Source of the DNA: [Clostridium] innocuum
GTDB lineage: Bacteria > Bacillota_I > Bacilli_A > Erysipelotrichales > Erysipelotrichaceae
Direction of reading: 5' to 3'
Assembly: GCA_012317185.1 (NCBI GenBank)
Contig: CP048838.1
Span: 2,108,001-2,172,000 of the forward strand
Length of the DNA stretch: 64,000 nucleotides
A program made the translations under genes and the position numbers. Each line of letters starts with the position of its first letter. Position 1 is the first letter of the stretch. Positions 34,011-42,838 of this stretch are shown here, piece after piece. A model generated the notes under the pieces. It did no database searches, was not told the origin of the DNA, and saw nothing but the letters and a program-made list of their open reading frames with translations.

Positions 34011-35335
34011 GTCAGAATGTTTATAGTGTATCCGCGCTGGTTCACTATATCAAGCAGACGCTGGACAATGATATCCGTATCCAGTCCATTCTCATCAAGG
34101 GGGAAATCAGCAATTTTACAAATCACCGCAGCGGACACTGGTATTTTACCCTAAAGGATGCCCGTTCCAAAATCAGCTGTGTTATGTTTTCTTCCCATGC
34201 CAGACGCTGTAACATCCTGTTAAAGGAGGGGATGAAGGTCATTGTAACGGCCTCTGTCTCCATGTATGAGGCGGGCGGAAGTGTACAGCTGTATGTGACA
34301 GCGGTACGCTCGGATGGCCTGGGTGATCTGTTTCTGCAGCTGGAGGAAGTGAAAAAGAAGCTGGCTGCACAGGGCTTGTTTGATCCGCAGAAGAAAAAGC
34401 CGCTGCCGCAGTATCCGATGCGCATCGGTGTTATTACCGCGAAAACCGGAGCGGCCGTACAGGATATCCTGACGACGATTTCCCGGCGCTGGCCGCTGGC
34501 TGAGGTTGTGGTGTATCCCAGCCTGGTACAGGGGATTCAGGCAAGTGGAGCCATTGTTGAAAATCTGCGCAAGGCGGATCAGGGCGGACATGATGTCATC
34601 CTGCTGGCAAGAGGCGGTGGACCGATTGAGGATTTGTGGTGCTTCAATGAGGAAGCAGTCGCCCGTGCCGTGTTTGCCATGCATACGGTTATCGTAACCG
34701 GTGTCGGTCATGAAACGGATACGACACTGGTGGATTATGTATCGGATGCCCGGGCGCCGACACCGACAGCTGCAGCGGAGCTGATCACGCCGGATTTGGA
34801 AGAGGTTCGCATGAACGTATCCCTGATGCGGCGGCGGCTCGTAAAGGATATGGAAACACGTCTGCATATGGCGAAGCAGGCCCTGGAGCCAATTCGTTCA
34901 CACCGCTATATGCGCGACCCGTTAAGCTACATACGGGAAGAGGAAATGAAGCTTGCCATGCATGTGCAGCAGCTGAGCATCGTGGAAGCAGCGGTTGCCG
35001 CAATGGCCATGCAGCTGAAGCAGAATTCCCATAAGCTCGCCATACACAGCGAACGCCTGTTTCAGAAGAATACACGCAGCATCGCGGAAAGCAGGCTGCG
35101 CCTGACGCAGGCACTGCACAATTACGATACGCTGCGAAAACGTCAGATAGGGAATATCAGCGCACTGCTGGATGCCTATTCCCCGCTGAAAAGTCTGTCC
35201 CGCGGTTATGCCATCGCCTATCATGGTGATGAAGTGATATCCAGCGTGGACGCTGTAGAACAAAATGACCGGCTGCGCTTGCGCATGCAGGATGGATATT
35301 TATATACGAACATCGAGAAGAAGGAGAAATTATAA
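34007..35335 (+). CDS. xseA: Exodeoxyribonuclease VII large subunit
   Basis: Catalytic subunit of exonuclease VII, which degrades single-stranded DNA. The 442-aa protein has the N-terminal OB-fold (IKGEISNFTNHRSGHWYFTLKD) and the catalytic core with GVITAKTGAAVQDI, ARGGGPIEDLWCFNEEAVARAVF and VGHETDTTLVDYVSDARAPTPTAAAE, then a long coiled coil. It overlaps both neighbours (4 nt with nusB, 1 nt with xseB). Confidence 0.97.
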   Translation: MSQNVYSVSALVHYIKQTLDNDIRIQSILIKGEISNFTNHRSGHWYFTLKDARSKISCVMFSSHARRCNILLKEGMKVIVTASVSMYEAGGSVQLYVTAVRSDGLGDLFLQLEEVKKKLAAQGLFDPQKKKPLPQYPMRIGVITAKTGAAVQDILTTISRRWPLAEVVVYPSLVQGIQASGAIVENLRKADQGGHDVILLARGGGPIEDLWCFNEEAVARAVFAMHTVIVTGVGHETDTTLVDYVSDARAPTPTAAAELITPDLEEVRMNVSLMRRRLVKDMETRLHMAKQALEPIRSHRYMRDPLSYIREEEMKLAMHVQQLSIVEAAVAAMAMQLKQNSHKLAIHSERLFQKNTRSIAESRLRLTQALHNYDTLRKRQIGNISALLDAYSPLKSLSRGYAIAYHGDEVISSVDAVEQNDRLRLRMQDGYLYTNIEKKEKL

Positions 35336-35547
35336 TGGAACAGAAACTGCCGTTTAAACAATCCATGAGCCGGCTGGAGGAAATCATTGCCGCACTGGAA
35401 AAAAATGAAATTGAGCTGGAGGATGCCATCGCTCTGTTTGAAGAAGGACTGCAGCTGGTGAATTCCTGTGATTCACAGCTGAAAAATTTTGAAAATCGTG
35501 TACAGGAGCTGCTGAACACCTATCAGGAGGGCAGCGACAATGTCTGA
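35335..35547 (+). CDS. xseB: Exodeoxyribonuclease VII small subunit
   Basis: A 70-aa helical partner that wraps around the XseA coiled coil. The core FKQSMSRLEEIIAALEKNEIELEDAIALFEEGLQLV matches the family closely. The start overlaps xseA by one base and its end overlaps ispA by 8 nt. Confidence 0.96.
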   Translation: MEQKLPFKQSMSRLEEIIAALEKNEIELEDAIALFEEGLQLVNSCDSQLKNFENRVQELLNTYQEGSDNV

Positions 35548-36382
35548 CTTTGAAAGCTATCTGTCCCATTGTCTGGATACGCTGGAGCACAGCAGAGTCC
35601 ACGAGGCAATGCAGTATTCTCTGATGGCAGGCGGCAAGCGGATACGCCCCAGGCTGCTGCTGGCAGTGTTGCGTGCCTATGGCTTTGAAGAGACGATCGG
35701 CTATCCCGTAGCCGCTGCGATTGAAATGATCCATACCTATTCTTTGATTCATGATGATCTGCCGGCAATGGATAATGACACGCTGCGCAGAGGCAGGCCG
35801 ACCTGTCATGTCAAATTCGGTGAGGATGTCGCTATTCTGGCAGGGGATGCCCTGTTGACGCAGGCCTTTTATACAGCGGCTGCGTGTACCTGCCGTGCAG
35901 AGGTTCTTGTGGAAATCTTAAAGCTGCTTTCCGAATTCAGCGGAGCAGACGGTATGATTCTGGGACAGATCAAGGATTTGGAGGGGGAAGCAAATCCCGG
36001 CATTGATCATGCCGGACTGCAGGACATCCATTATTATAAAACCGGTAGACTGCTGAGTCTTCCGCTGGTCTGTGCTGCACTGCTTGCAGGACACAGGGAG
36101 GATGCAGCGGTATGGGAGCGCATTGGCGCGGATACCGGATTATCCTTCCAGATTCAGGATGATATTCTGGATGTGACCAGCACTGTTGAGGAGCTTGGGA
36201 AAAACATCAACAGCGATGCGGAAAATGAAAAAACAACCTATGTCACGCTGATGGGCGTTGAAGCCGCCCGAGAGGAAGCGGATCGTTATTACCGGCGGGC
36301 GCTTGCACAGCTTGATGCGCTGCCGCTGGATGCAGCACCGGTAAGAGAGCTGTTTGATCAGCTGATGAAGCGAAAAAACTGA
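35540..36382 (+). CDS. ispA: Polyprenyl (farnesyl/geranyl) diphosphate synthase
   Basis: Chain-elongating isoprenoid synthase of 280 aa. The first aspartate-rich motif is Asp72-Asp73-x4-Asp78 (HDDLPAMDND), the second is QDDILD near residue 212, with GGKRIRP near 31. Short-chain type because of its size and motif; geranyl, farnesyl or geranylgeranyl product cannot be told by eye. Sits directly before dxs, the first step of the pathway. Confidence 0.96.
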   Translation: MSDFESYLSHCLDTLEHSRVHEAMQYSLMAGGKRIRPRLLLAVLRAYGFEETIGYPVAAAIEMIHTYSLIHDDLPAMDNDTLRRGRPTCHVKFGEDVAILAGDALLTQAFYTAAACTCRAEVLVEILKLLSEFSGADGMILGQIKDLEGEANPGIDHAGLQDIHYYKTGRLLSLPLVCAALLAGHREDAAVWERIGADTGLSFQIQDDILDVTSTVEELGKNINSDAENEKTTYVTLMGVEAAREEADRYYRRALAQLDALPLDAAPVRELFDQLMKRKN

Positions 36383-36395
36383 GAGGAGCGGTTGC

Positions 36396-38273
36396 ATGAA
36401 CATCTACGATATCAAACAGCCTGAGGACATCAAGGAATGCTCGATTGCGCAGCTGCAGGATCTGGCACAGCAGATACGTGTCTTTCTGATTCAAAGCATT
36501 GCCAAAACCGGAGGACATCTGTCCAGTAATCTCGGTGTGGTGGAGCTGACGCTGGCCATGCATTATGTCTTTGATTCTCCAACGGATAAATTTATTTTTG
36601 ATGTCGGTCACCAGTCCTACGTACATAAAATCCTGACGGGTCGGGGAAATCAGTTCGCAACCCTGCGACAGTATAAGGGGATTGCCGGTTTTCAGAAACG
36701 TAAGGAAAGTGAACACGATGTCTGGGAGGCCGGGCATTCCTCCACCTCACTGTCAGCGGCACTGGGCATGGCAGTAGGACGTGATCTGCATAAGGATACC
36801 TACCAGATCGTGCCGGTCATCGGGGATGGTGCGCTGAGCGGTGGTATGGCGATGGAGGCATTGAACCAGATCGGTAGTGAACAGCGCAATATGGTCATTA
36901 TTTTTAACGATAACAACATGTCCATATCACAAAATGTGGGTGCGATGGACGAGGCCTTTACCAAGCTGCGGACAAGCAAGCCCTATACGACATTGAAGGA
37001 AGATCTGAAAGGGGCATTATCCACCTCCCGTATGGGTTCCTCTTTACTGCATACCATGAAAAATATGAAAAATGCAGTCAAGGAAAACGTGGTGGATACC
37101 TCTATATTCGGTGATTTTAATCTTGACTATATCGGACCGGTGGACGGACACGATTTAAAGATGCTGATCAAGGTGCTGAAAATTGCCCGGCAGCACGAGG
37201 GACCGATCGTTGTCCATGTCATCACGAAAAAAGGCAAGGGCTATCGCTATGCGGAAGAGGATAAGGAAGGAAAATGGCACGGTGTCAGCCAGTTTGACCC
37301 GGAAACCGGAGAATCCCTGGCGAAGCTTCCGGCGGGACATAAAAGCTGGAGTGAGGTCATGTCCCGTACACTGGTGAAGCTTGCCGAGCATGATGAGCGC
37401 ATTGTCGCCATTACACCCGCAATGAAATCCGGCAGTAAGCTGTCCGCCTTTTTTGACCGCTATCCGACACGTTCCTTTGATTGCGGTATTGCAGAGGAGC
37501 ATGCAATGACGTTTGCGGCGGGCCTCTGTACGCAGGATATCCGTCCGTTTATCTCCGTATATTCCTCCTTTCTGCAAAGAGCCTATGACCAGATCAGCCA
37601 CGATGTGGCACGTATGCAGCTGCCGGTTGTCATCGGTATCGATCGCTGCTCACTGGTCGGAGAGGACGGTGAGACGCATCACGGTGTGTTCGATATCGCC
37701 ATGCTGCGGCCCATTCCGAATATGATACTGGCACAGCCCAAGGATGCCCGGGAAGCGCAGAATCTGCTGTACTCCGCCTTTGCGCAGAACAATCAGCCCT
37801 ATGCGATACGCTATCCAAGAGGTAACGTGTCCTATCAGGCGGTGGAGCAGTACACCTACATACCACCGGGAACCTGGACACAGACGGTGATCCGTGAGGA
37901 TTATGCGCTCAATATCATCACCTACGGACCGGATGTGGATCGTATCATTTCCAAGGCGAGGGTGAATCAGCTGCCGATCCGGGTAATCAATGCACGCTTC
38001 TTCAAACCGATTGATGAGGAGCTTTTGACCTCCGTCTGTGAGGAGGATAAGCCGACGATCATCTTTGAACCGGATATGCTGTGCGGCGGCTTGTCCAGCG
38101 CTATTACAGAATTTGCCAATGACCACCGCTATGCGACACATTTTGTCCGTATGGGAATCGATGATCATTTCGTGGAGCACGGCTCTTTACCGCAGCTGCG
38201 AAAGCTGGAGCATCTGGATATGAACACGCTGTTTGAAATCATCACAAGCTACCTGAGGCCGGAAAAGAAATGA
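36396..38273 (+). CDS. dxs: 1-Deoxy-D-xylulose-5-phosphate synthase
   Basis: First enzyme of the MEP isoprenoid pathway, thiamine diphosphate-dependent, 625 aa. Motifs are FDVGHQSYVHKILTGR, the ThDP site GDGALSGGMAMEALN...NDNNMSIS, and the transketolase-type DCGIAEEHAMTFAAGL and DRCSLVGEDGETHHGVFD. Ribosome-binding site GAGAGGAG; overlaps the tlyA start by 4 nt. Confidence 0.98.
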   Translation: MNIYDIKQPEDIKECSIAQLQDLAQQIRVFLIQSIAKTGGHLSSNLGVVELTLAMHYVFDSPTDKFIFDVGHQSYVHKILTGRGNQFATLRQYKGIAGFQKRKESEHDVWEAGHSSTSLSAALGMAVGRDLHKDTYQIVPVIGDGALSGGMAMEALNQIGSEQRNMVIIFNDNNMSISQNVGAMDEAFTKLRTSKPYTTLKEDLKGALSTSRMGSSLLHTMKNMKNAVKENVVDTSIFGDFNLDYIGPVDGHDLKMLIKVLKIARQHEGPIVVHVITKKGKGYRYAEEDKEGKWHGVSQFDPETGESLAKLPAGHKSWSEVMSRTLVKLAEHDERIVAITPAMKSGSKLSAFFDRYPTRSFDCGIAEEHAMTFAAGLCTQDIRPFISVYSSFLQRAYDQISHDVARMQLPVVIGIDRCSLVGEDGETHHGVFDIAMLRPIPNMILAQPKDAREAQNLLYSAFAQNNQPYAIRYPRGNVSYQAVEQYTYIPPGTWTQTVIREDYALNIITYGPDVDRIISKARVNQLPIRVINARFFKPIDEELLTSVCEEDKPTIIFEPDMLCGGLSSAITEFANDHRYATHFVRMGIDDHFVEHGSLPQLRKLEHLDMNTLFEIITSYLRPEKK

Positions 38274-39049
38274 GACTGGATGTATATTTAAGCACGCAGG
38301 GACTGTGTGACAGCCGTGCAAGAGCACAGGATGCCATACAGGAGGGCAGAGTGACTGTAAATGGAAGGATTGCGAAGAAAAGCAGTATGCCGGTGGATGA
38401 TTCCATGGATATCAAGCTGGAGGAGGCGGAAACAGCATTTGCCTCCCGCGCAGGCTATAAGCTGTATGATGTGCTAAAGCCCTTTGAAATCGATTTGGAG
38501 GGACGCGTCGTTTTGGATGTCGGTGCAAGCACCGGAGGCTTCAGCGATGTCTGTCTGCAAAACAAAGCACGCCTTGTCTACGCAGTGGATGTCGGGAAGG
38601 GTCAGCTGCTCGAGCGATTGAAAAATGATCCGCGCATTATCAATATGGAAGGTGTCAACTGCCGCTATCTGAGTGGGGATATGTTTGATCCGCGTCCGGA
38701 TTTTGCCTGCATGGATGTATCCTTTATCTCCATACGGCAGATTCTTCCGGTGCTGGCAGAGCAGTTTGCCGATATGGAAATTGTCGCCCTGGTAAAGCCG
38801 CAGTTTGAAGCGGGCAGGGCAAAGGTCGGCAAGCATGGCATCGTGAAAAATGAAAAGGTACATATCGAGGTTTTGCAGTCCATGTGTGACTATGTGAAAA
38901 CCCTCGGCCTGTATGTCCATCACCTGTGTGCCAGCAGTGTACTGGGCAGGGATGGCAATAAGGAATTCGTTATGCATTTGAAGCATACAGAGACACATAA
39001 GGTTTTTCCCATTCGGGATATTGTTAAAAATTATACAGTAAAGAGGTGA
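38270..39049 (+). CDS. tlyA: TlyA family rRNA 2'-O-methyltransferase
   Basis: A 259-aa protein with an N-terminal S4 RNA-binding domain (RLDVYLSTQGLCDSRARAQDAIQEGRVTVNG) and a FtsJ-like methyltransferase domain with the SAM motif LDVGASTGGFSDV and the later FACMDVSFISIRQIL. Mycobacterial TlyA modifies 16S and 23S rRNA. In Bacillus this gene (yqxC) is followed by ahrC, which is missing here; recN follows 4 nt later. Confidence 0.93.
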   Translation: MRLDVYLSTQGLCDSRARAQDAIQEGRVTVNGRIAKKSSMPVDDSMDIKLEEAETAFASRAGYKLYDVLKPFEIDLEGRVVLDVGASTGGFSDVCLQNKARLVYAVDVGKGQLLERLKNDPRIINMEGVNCRYLSGDMFDPRPDFACMDVSFISIRQILPVLAEQFADMEIVALVKPQFEAGRAKVGKHGIVKNEKVHIEVLQSMCDYVKTLGLYVHHLCASSVLGRDGNKEFVMHLKHTETHKVFPIRDIVKNYTVKR

Positions 39050-39053
39050 GAAT

Positions 39054-40715
39054 ATGCTTACACAGATCTATGTGAAAAATTTCATCCTGATGGATGAGGT
39101 GCAGCTGGAGCTGCATGACAACATGTCAGCCTTTACGGGAGAAACCGGTGCCGGAAAATCCCTGTTAATGGATGCCATCGGTATTCTGAAGGGAGATCGT
39201 GTCAACAGCGACATGATCAAGGAGGGCTGTGACAAGGCTGTCATTGAAGGCGTTTTTGAACTTGCGCCACAGCACAGCGTGCTGCAGCAGCTGCAGGATG
39301 CAGGCCATGAATGTGAGGACGGCCTGCTGATTGTTACACGTGAGGTAACCCGGGAGGGAAGAAGCATTGCGCGGATCAATCAGCGAACGACAACGGTTTC
39401 CTTTGTAAAGCAGATCGTTTCTCAGCTGGTCGATATTCATTCCCAGCATGACACACAGTATCTGCGTAATGCGGCATCTCACCAGCTGCTGCTGGACCGA
39501 TTTGCACGGGATGAAGACCTGCTGGCAAAGACAAAGCAGAGCTATCACAGCTACCGTTCCATGAAGGATGCCCTGGAGGAAGCGCTCCACAGTGATTACA
39601 ATGAGGACGATCTGGAATTTCTGACCTTTCAGCTGAATGAAATCGACGAGGCACAGCTGCAGGAAGAAGAACTGGAGAAGCTGGAGCAGGAACAAAAGCG
39701 TATGATGGCATATGAAAAGCTGAGCTCCTCCGCAGCACAGGCGATTGCCCTTTTGGATGAGGGAAGTGTTTCTTCCATCTATGAAAGCTATCGCCTGCTG
39801 CATGCGCTGCATGAGGATGAAATCTTTACGGATGCGGCTGCACAGCTGCTGGATCTGTACTATGCGCTGGATGAGCAGTGCTCCCGCGTCCGCACCCATC
39901 TGGAGGAGCTCGAATTCGATGAGGGCCGTTTCCATGAACTTCAGGAAAGAATTTTCCTGATACACAAGATACAGCGGAAATACGGCGGCAGCTATGCGGC
40001 TGTCATGGAGAAACGCAGCTTTCTGGAAAAAAAGATCGACAGCATCCTGCACCGCCAGGATTTTATCGCAAAATCCGAGAAGGAGCTGGAGAAGGCCAGA
40101 AAGGTATATGAAGAAGATTGTATGCAGCTGCATGTGCTGCGTGAAAAAAAGGCAAGGGAGCTGGAGCAGCTGATTCTGCAGCAGCTAAAGGATTTGCAGC
40201 TGCCCAATGCACGCTTCCACGTTGAACTGGAGCCCTTTGAGGGAAATGCGCAGGGCAGTGATAAAATCACCTTTCTGGTATCCATGAATGCCGGAGAGCG
40301 GCTGCGTCCGCTGCAGGCTACAGCCAGCGGCGGGGAGCTTTCCCGTTTTATGCTGGGATTGAAGACCGTCTTTACACGGCTGACGGGTATTGATACCATT
40401 ATCTTCGATGAAATCGATACCGGTGTCAGCGGCAGTGTTGCGTTTTCCATCGGAAAGAAAATGCGTCAGCTTGCGCAAAGGACTCAGGTGTTCTGCGTGA
40501 CTCATCTTGCAAGTGTTGCGGCCTGTGCCATGCAGCATTATGTTGTGGAAAAGCATCAGGAAGGCGGACATACGGAAACGACGATCCGCCTGCTGAACGA
40601 TAAAGAGCGCATACAGGAAATGGCTGTGATATCACAGGGCAGCACCAGTGAAAGTGCTCTGCAGGCAGCAAAAGAGCTGTATGAGCTTGCAAAAAAGGAA
40701 ACAGGTAATAATTAA
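39054..40715 (+). CDS. recN: DNA repair protein RecN
   Basis: SMC-like ATPase for double-strand break repair, 553 aa. The Walker A motif GETGAGKSLLMDAI lies near residue 30; the long coiled coil occupies about 150-370, and the C-terminal lobe has ATASGGELSRFMLGLK (signature) and IIFDEIDTGVSG (Walker B). AGAGGTGAG precedes the start. Confidence 0.97.
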   Translation: MLTQIYVKNFILMDEVQLELHDNMSAFTGETGAGKSLLMDAIGILKGDRVNSDMIKEGCDKAVIEGVFELAPQHSVLQQLQDAGHECEDGLLIVTREVTREGRSIARINQRTTTVSFVKQIVSQLVDIHSQHDTQYLRNAASHQLLLDRFARDEDLLAKTKQSYHSYRSMKDALEEALHSDYNEDDLEFLTFQLNEIDEAQLQEEELEKLEQEQKRMMAYEKLSSSAAQAIALLDEGSVSSIYESYRLLHALHEDEIFTDAAAQLLDLYYALDEQCSRVRTHLEELEFDEGRFHELQERIFLIHKIQRKYGGSYAAVMEKRSFLEKKIDSILHRQDFIAKSEKELEKARKVYEEDCMQLHVLREKKARELEQLILQQLKDLQLPNARFHVELEPFEGNAQGSDKITFLVSMNAGERLRPLQATASGGELSRFMLGLKTVFTRLTGIDTIIFDEIDTGVSGSVAFSIGKKMRQLAQRTQVFCVTHLASVAACAMQHYVVEKHQEGGHTETTIRLLNDKERIQEMAVISQGSTSESALQAAKELYELAKKETGNN

Positions 40716-40766
40716 CTGACATGACCATCTCCCGGGGAACCACACTATCTTCAGGAGGTGAACGAT

Positions 40767-41768
40767 TTGTACAAAAAAATAGTTGCTTTTTTATGCGCAC
40801 TGTCCCTACTGCTTCCCATCGGCATTCACGCCAGCGATGACCTGTATCTGGGCGGTGACAGCATCGGAATTCAGCTGGATTACAACGGTGTGATGATTAC
40901 GGGAACATATCCGTTCGTCGTACAAGGTGAAACCTATGATCCCGGCGGTACCATCCAGCCCAGTGATATCCTGGTAAAGGTGAATCAGGTACCGATATCC
41001 TCCATGGATGAATTGTATCAGCAGCTGTCCGCCTTTCAGGAAGCTGTCAATGAAATCCCTGTCGAAATACGACGCGGTTCGAACACCATACCGGTTACCC
41101 TGAAAACCACGTATGATGCCTCCACACGTTCGTTTAAAAGCGGCTTGTATGTAAAGGATAAAATCGTCGGTGTTGGAACATTGACCTATTATGATCCCTC
41201 CAACAATACCTACGGAGCCTTAGGTCATGAAATCATGGATTCTGATTTAAAGCAGATTGCAGAGGTACCTTCCGGAAGCCTGTATCCGGCCAATGTCATA
41301 TCGATAACGAAGGCACAGGATAACATTCCGGGTGAAAAGCATGCGGAAATAGATTTCTCCTCCGCCTTCGCCAATGTACTTGCTAATACCAATATCGGTA
41401 TTTATGGTCATTACGATTCCATGCTGCGAAATGTCGAGGCTCTGCCATGGGCAAAGCATGATGAGGTACATACGGGAAAAGCCGTCATGTATACTGTCTT
41501 ACAGGGAAATACGATTGAGCCCTTTACGATTAACATCACGAAGGTACACCGGCAGAATACATCCGATGTCAAGGGTATCGAATTTACGATTGCGGATGAG
41601 CGTCTAGCTTCTGCGTCGAATGGAATCGTACAGGGAATGAGTGGATCACCGATTGTGCAGGATGGAAAAATCATTGGTGCTGTCACGCATGTCATCACCT
41701 CCCACCCTTCCAACGGGTATGGAGTCTTTGTCGAATGGATGCTTGAAAAATCCAGAAATATGGCTTAA
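40767..41768 (+). CDS. spoIVB: SpoIVB serine peptidase
   Basis: Signalling protease secreted by the forespore; it triggers sigma-K processing in Bacillus by cleaving SpoIVFA. The 333-aa protein has an N-terminal signal-anchor, a PDZ domain (GGTIQPSDILVKVNQVPISSMDEL) and a peptidase domain with the catalytic serine in NGIVQGMSGSPIVQDGKIIGAVTH; a histidine of the triad is in YGALGHEI. I start it at TTG 40767 because AGGAGG lies 8 nt upstream; the GTG at 40758 falls inside that site. Followed by a terminator. Confidence 0.93.
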   Translation: MYKKIVAFLCALSLLLPIGIHASDDLYLGGDSIGIQLDYNGVMITGTYPFVVQGETYDPGGTIQPSDILVKVNQVPISSMDELYQQLSAFQEAVNEIPVEIRRGSNTIPVTLKTTYDASTRSFKSGLYVKDKIVGVGTLTYYDPSNNTYGALGHEIMDSDLKQIAEVPSGSLYPANVISITKAQDNIPGEKHAEIDFSSAFANVLANTNIGIYGHYDSMLRNVEALPWAKHDEVHTGKAVMYTVLQGNTIEPFTINITKVHRQNTSDVKGIEFTIADERLASASNGIVQGMSGSPIVQDGKIIGAVTHVITSHPSNGYGVFVEWMLEKSRNMA

Positions 41769-41816
41769 AATCCGCATAAACCGACATATTTTGAGCAAAT
41801 GTTATGCTTTGAAACA

Positions 41817-41846
41817 AAAGGAACGGCGTTATCGTCGCTCTTTTTC
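41817..41846 (+). terminator. Terminator between spoIVB and spo0A
   Basis: CGGCG (41824-41828) with CGTCG (41833-41837), extended by AAAG with CTTT, then T-rich. It isolates spo0A from spoIVB transcription. Confidence 0.6.
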
Positions 41847-41881
41847 ATTTTTTGGAAGTTTTTGTGAAATTCTTTTCTTCA

Positions 41882-41925
41882 TTCGACATTTTATCTGAAT
41901 TTCTGCATACGGAGGTTCGTATAAT
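41882..41925 (+). promoter_or_regulatory. spo0A promoter with a perfect 0A box
   Basis: TTCGACA (41882-41888), the exact reverse complement of the Spo0A box TGTCGAA, lies 31 nt ahead of a TATAAT (41920-41925). No good -35 is present at 17 bp, as expected for a promoter that needs an activator. Points to autoregulation by Spo0A-phosphate. Confidence 0.65.
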
Positions 41926-41952
41926 GGATGTCAGTAAGGAGAGAGGAAATGT

Positions 41953-42786
41953 ATGAATAACAAAATGAATGTATATCTGGTGGATGATAGCATGGAGATG
42001 ATCCACAGTATGAAGGAAGCGCTCACAAAGAGCGACGGGTATCAGGTCATCGGAAGTGCCACCAATGGCGAGCAGTGTGTCAATGAGCTGCGCGGCAAGC
42101 ATCTGGATGTCCTTGTGCTGGATCTGATTATGCCGAAGAAGGACGGCATCAGCGTTCTGCACGATTTGAAGAAAAACCATATACAGGTGGATCACATCAT
42201 CTGTACAACACCGTTTGTGAACGATCTCATCGTGGCAGGTGTTCAGAATTACCGTATCGATTATATTCTGATGAAGCCCTTTGAGATAGAACAGCTGTGT
42301 GATAAGCTTAACTTCATTGTCGGCTACACACGGAAGGAGCATATATCCAGCAATGTGGTGAAGGTCAATCTGGATGATGATGAGAAGGAGCGTCTGCAGA
42401 AGCTGGAGCTGGAAAGTGAGATTACAGAGCTGTTGCATGAAATCGGGATTCCTGCACATATCAAGGGCTACATGTATCTGCGTACAGCAATTCTGGAAAC
42501 CTATCTGAATGTTGATTTTCTGGGACAGATCACAAAGGTGCTGTATCCGGAAATCGCCAAGAAATATGCAACCACGGCATCCCGTGTGGAAAGAGCCATT
42601 CGACACGCAATCGAGGTAGCATGGAACAGAGGCAACATCGATGCAATTGATGATATCTTCGGATATACGATATCTGCCAGCAAGGCAAAGCCAACCAATT
42701 CCGAATTCATCGCCATGATTTCCGACAAGCTGCGCTTAGAGCACAGACTGCGCAACAAAAACAATGTGATCAAGACATTCCGCTAG
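41953..42786 (+). CDS. spo0A: Sporulation master regulator Spo0A
   Basis: Response regulator that commits the cell to sporulation, 277 aa. The receiver domain has Asp11-Asp12 and the phosphoacceptor Asp57 (VLVLDLIMPKKDG); a threonine pair TT and the conserved lysine (MKPF) complete it. The C-terminal Spo0A domain shows IGIPAHIKGYMYLRTAI and the recognition helix region TTASRVERAIRHAIEVAWNRG. Ribosome-binding site GAGAGAGG. It follows spoIVB, the standard Firmicute order. Confidence 0.98.
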   Translation: MNNKMNVYLVDDSMEMIHSMKEALTKSDGYQVIGSATNGEQCVNELRGKHLDVLVLDLIMPKKDGISVLHDLKKNHIQVDHIICTTPFVNDLIVAGVQNYRIDYILMKPFEIEQLCDKLNFIVGYTRKEHISSNVVKVNLDDDEKERLQKLELESEITELLHEIGIPAHIKGYMYLRTAILETYLNVDFLGQITKVLYPEIAKKYATTASRVERAIRHAIEVAWNRGNIDAIDDIFGYTISASKAKPTNSEFIAMISDKLRLEHRLRNKNNVIKTFR

Positions 42787-42803
42787 CTTTTCCCCTGAAA
42801 ATC

Positions 42804-42818
42804 CAGTATACTATACTG
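42804..42818. repeat. 15-nt palindrome in front of dinB
   Basis: CAGTATA-C-TATACTG is perfectly symmetrical and carries two overlapping TATACT sequences, candidate -10 boxes in either direction. Position 20 nt before dinB fits an operator or symmetrical promoter. Confidence 0.5.
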
Positions 42819-42838
42819 TAAGACAAGGGAGTTGTTTT

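Noticed and set aside
39165..40133. Long minus-strand open frame (322 codons) across recN
   Set aside because: It lies fully opposite recN, has no ribosome-binding site, and its product is a mirror of recN codon usage.
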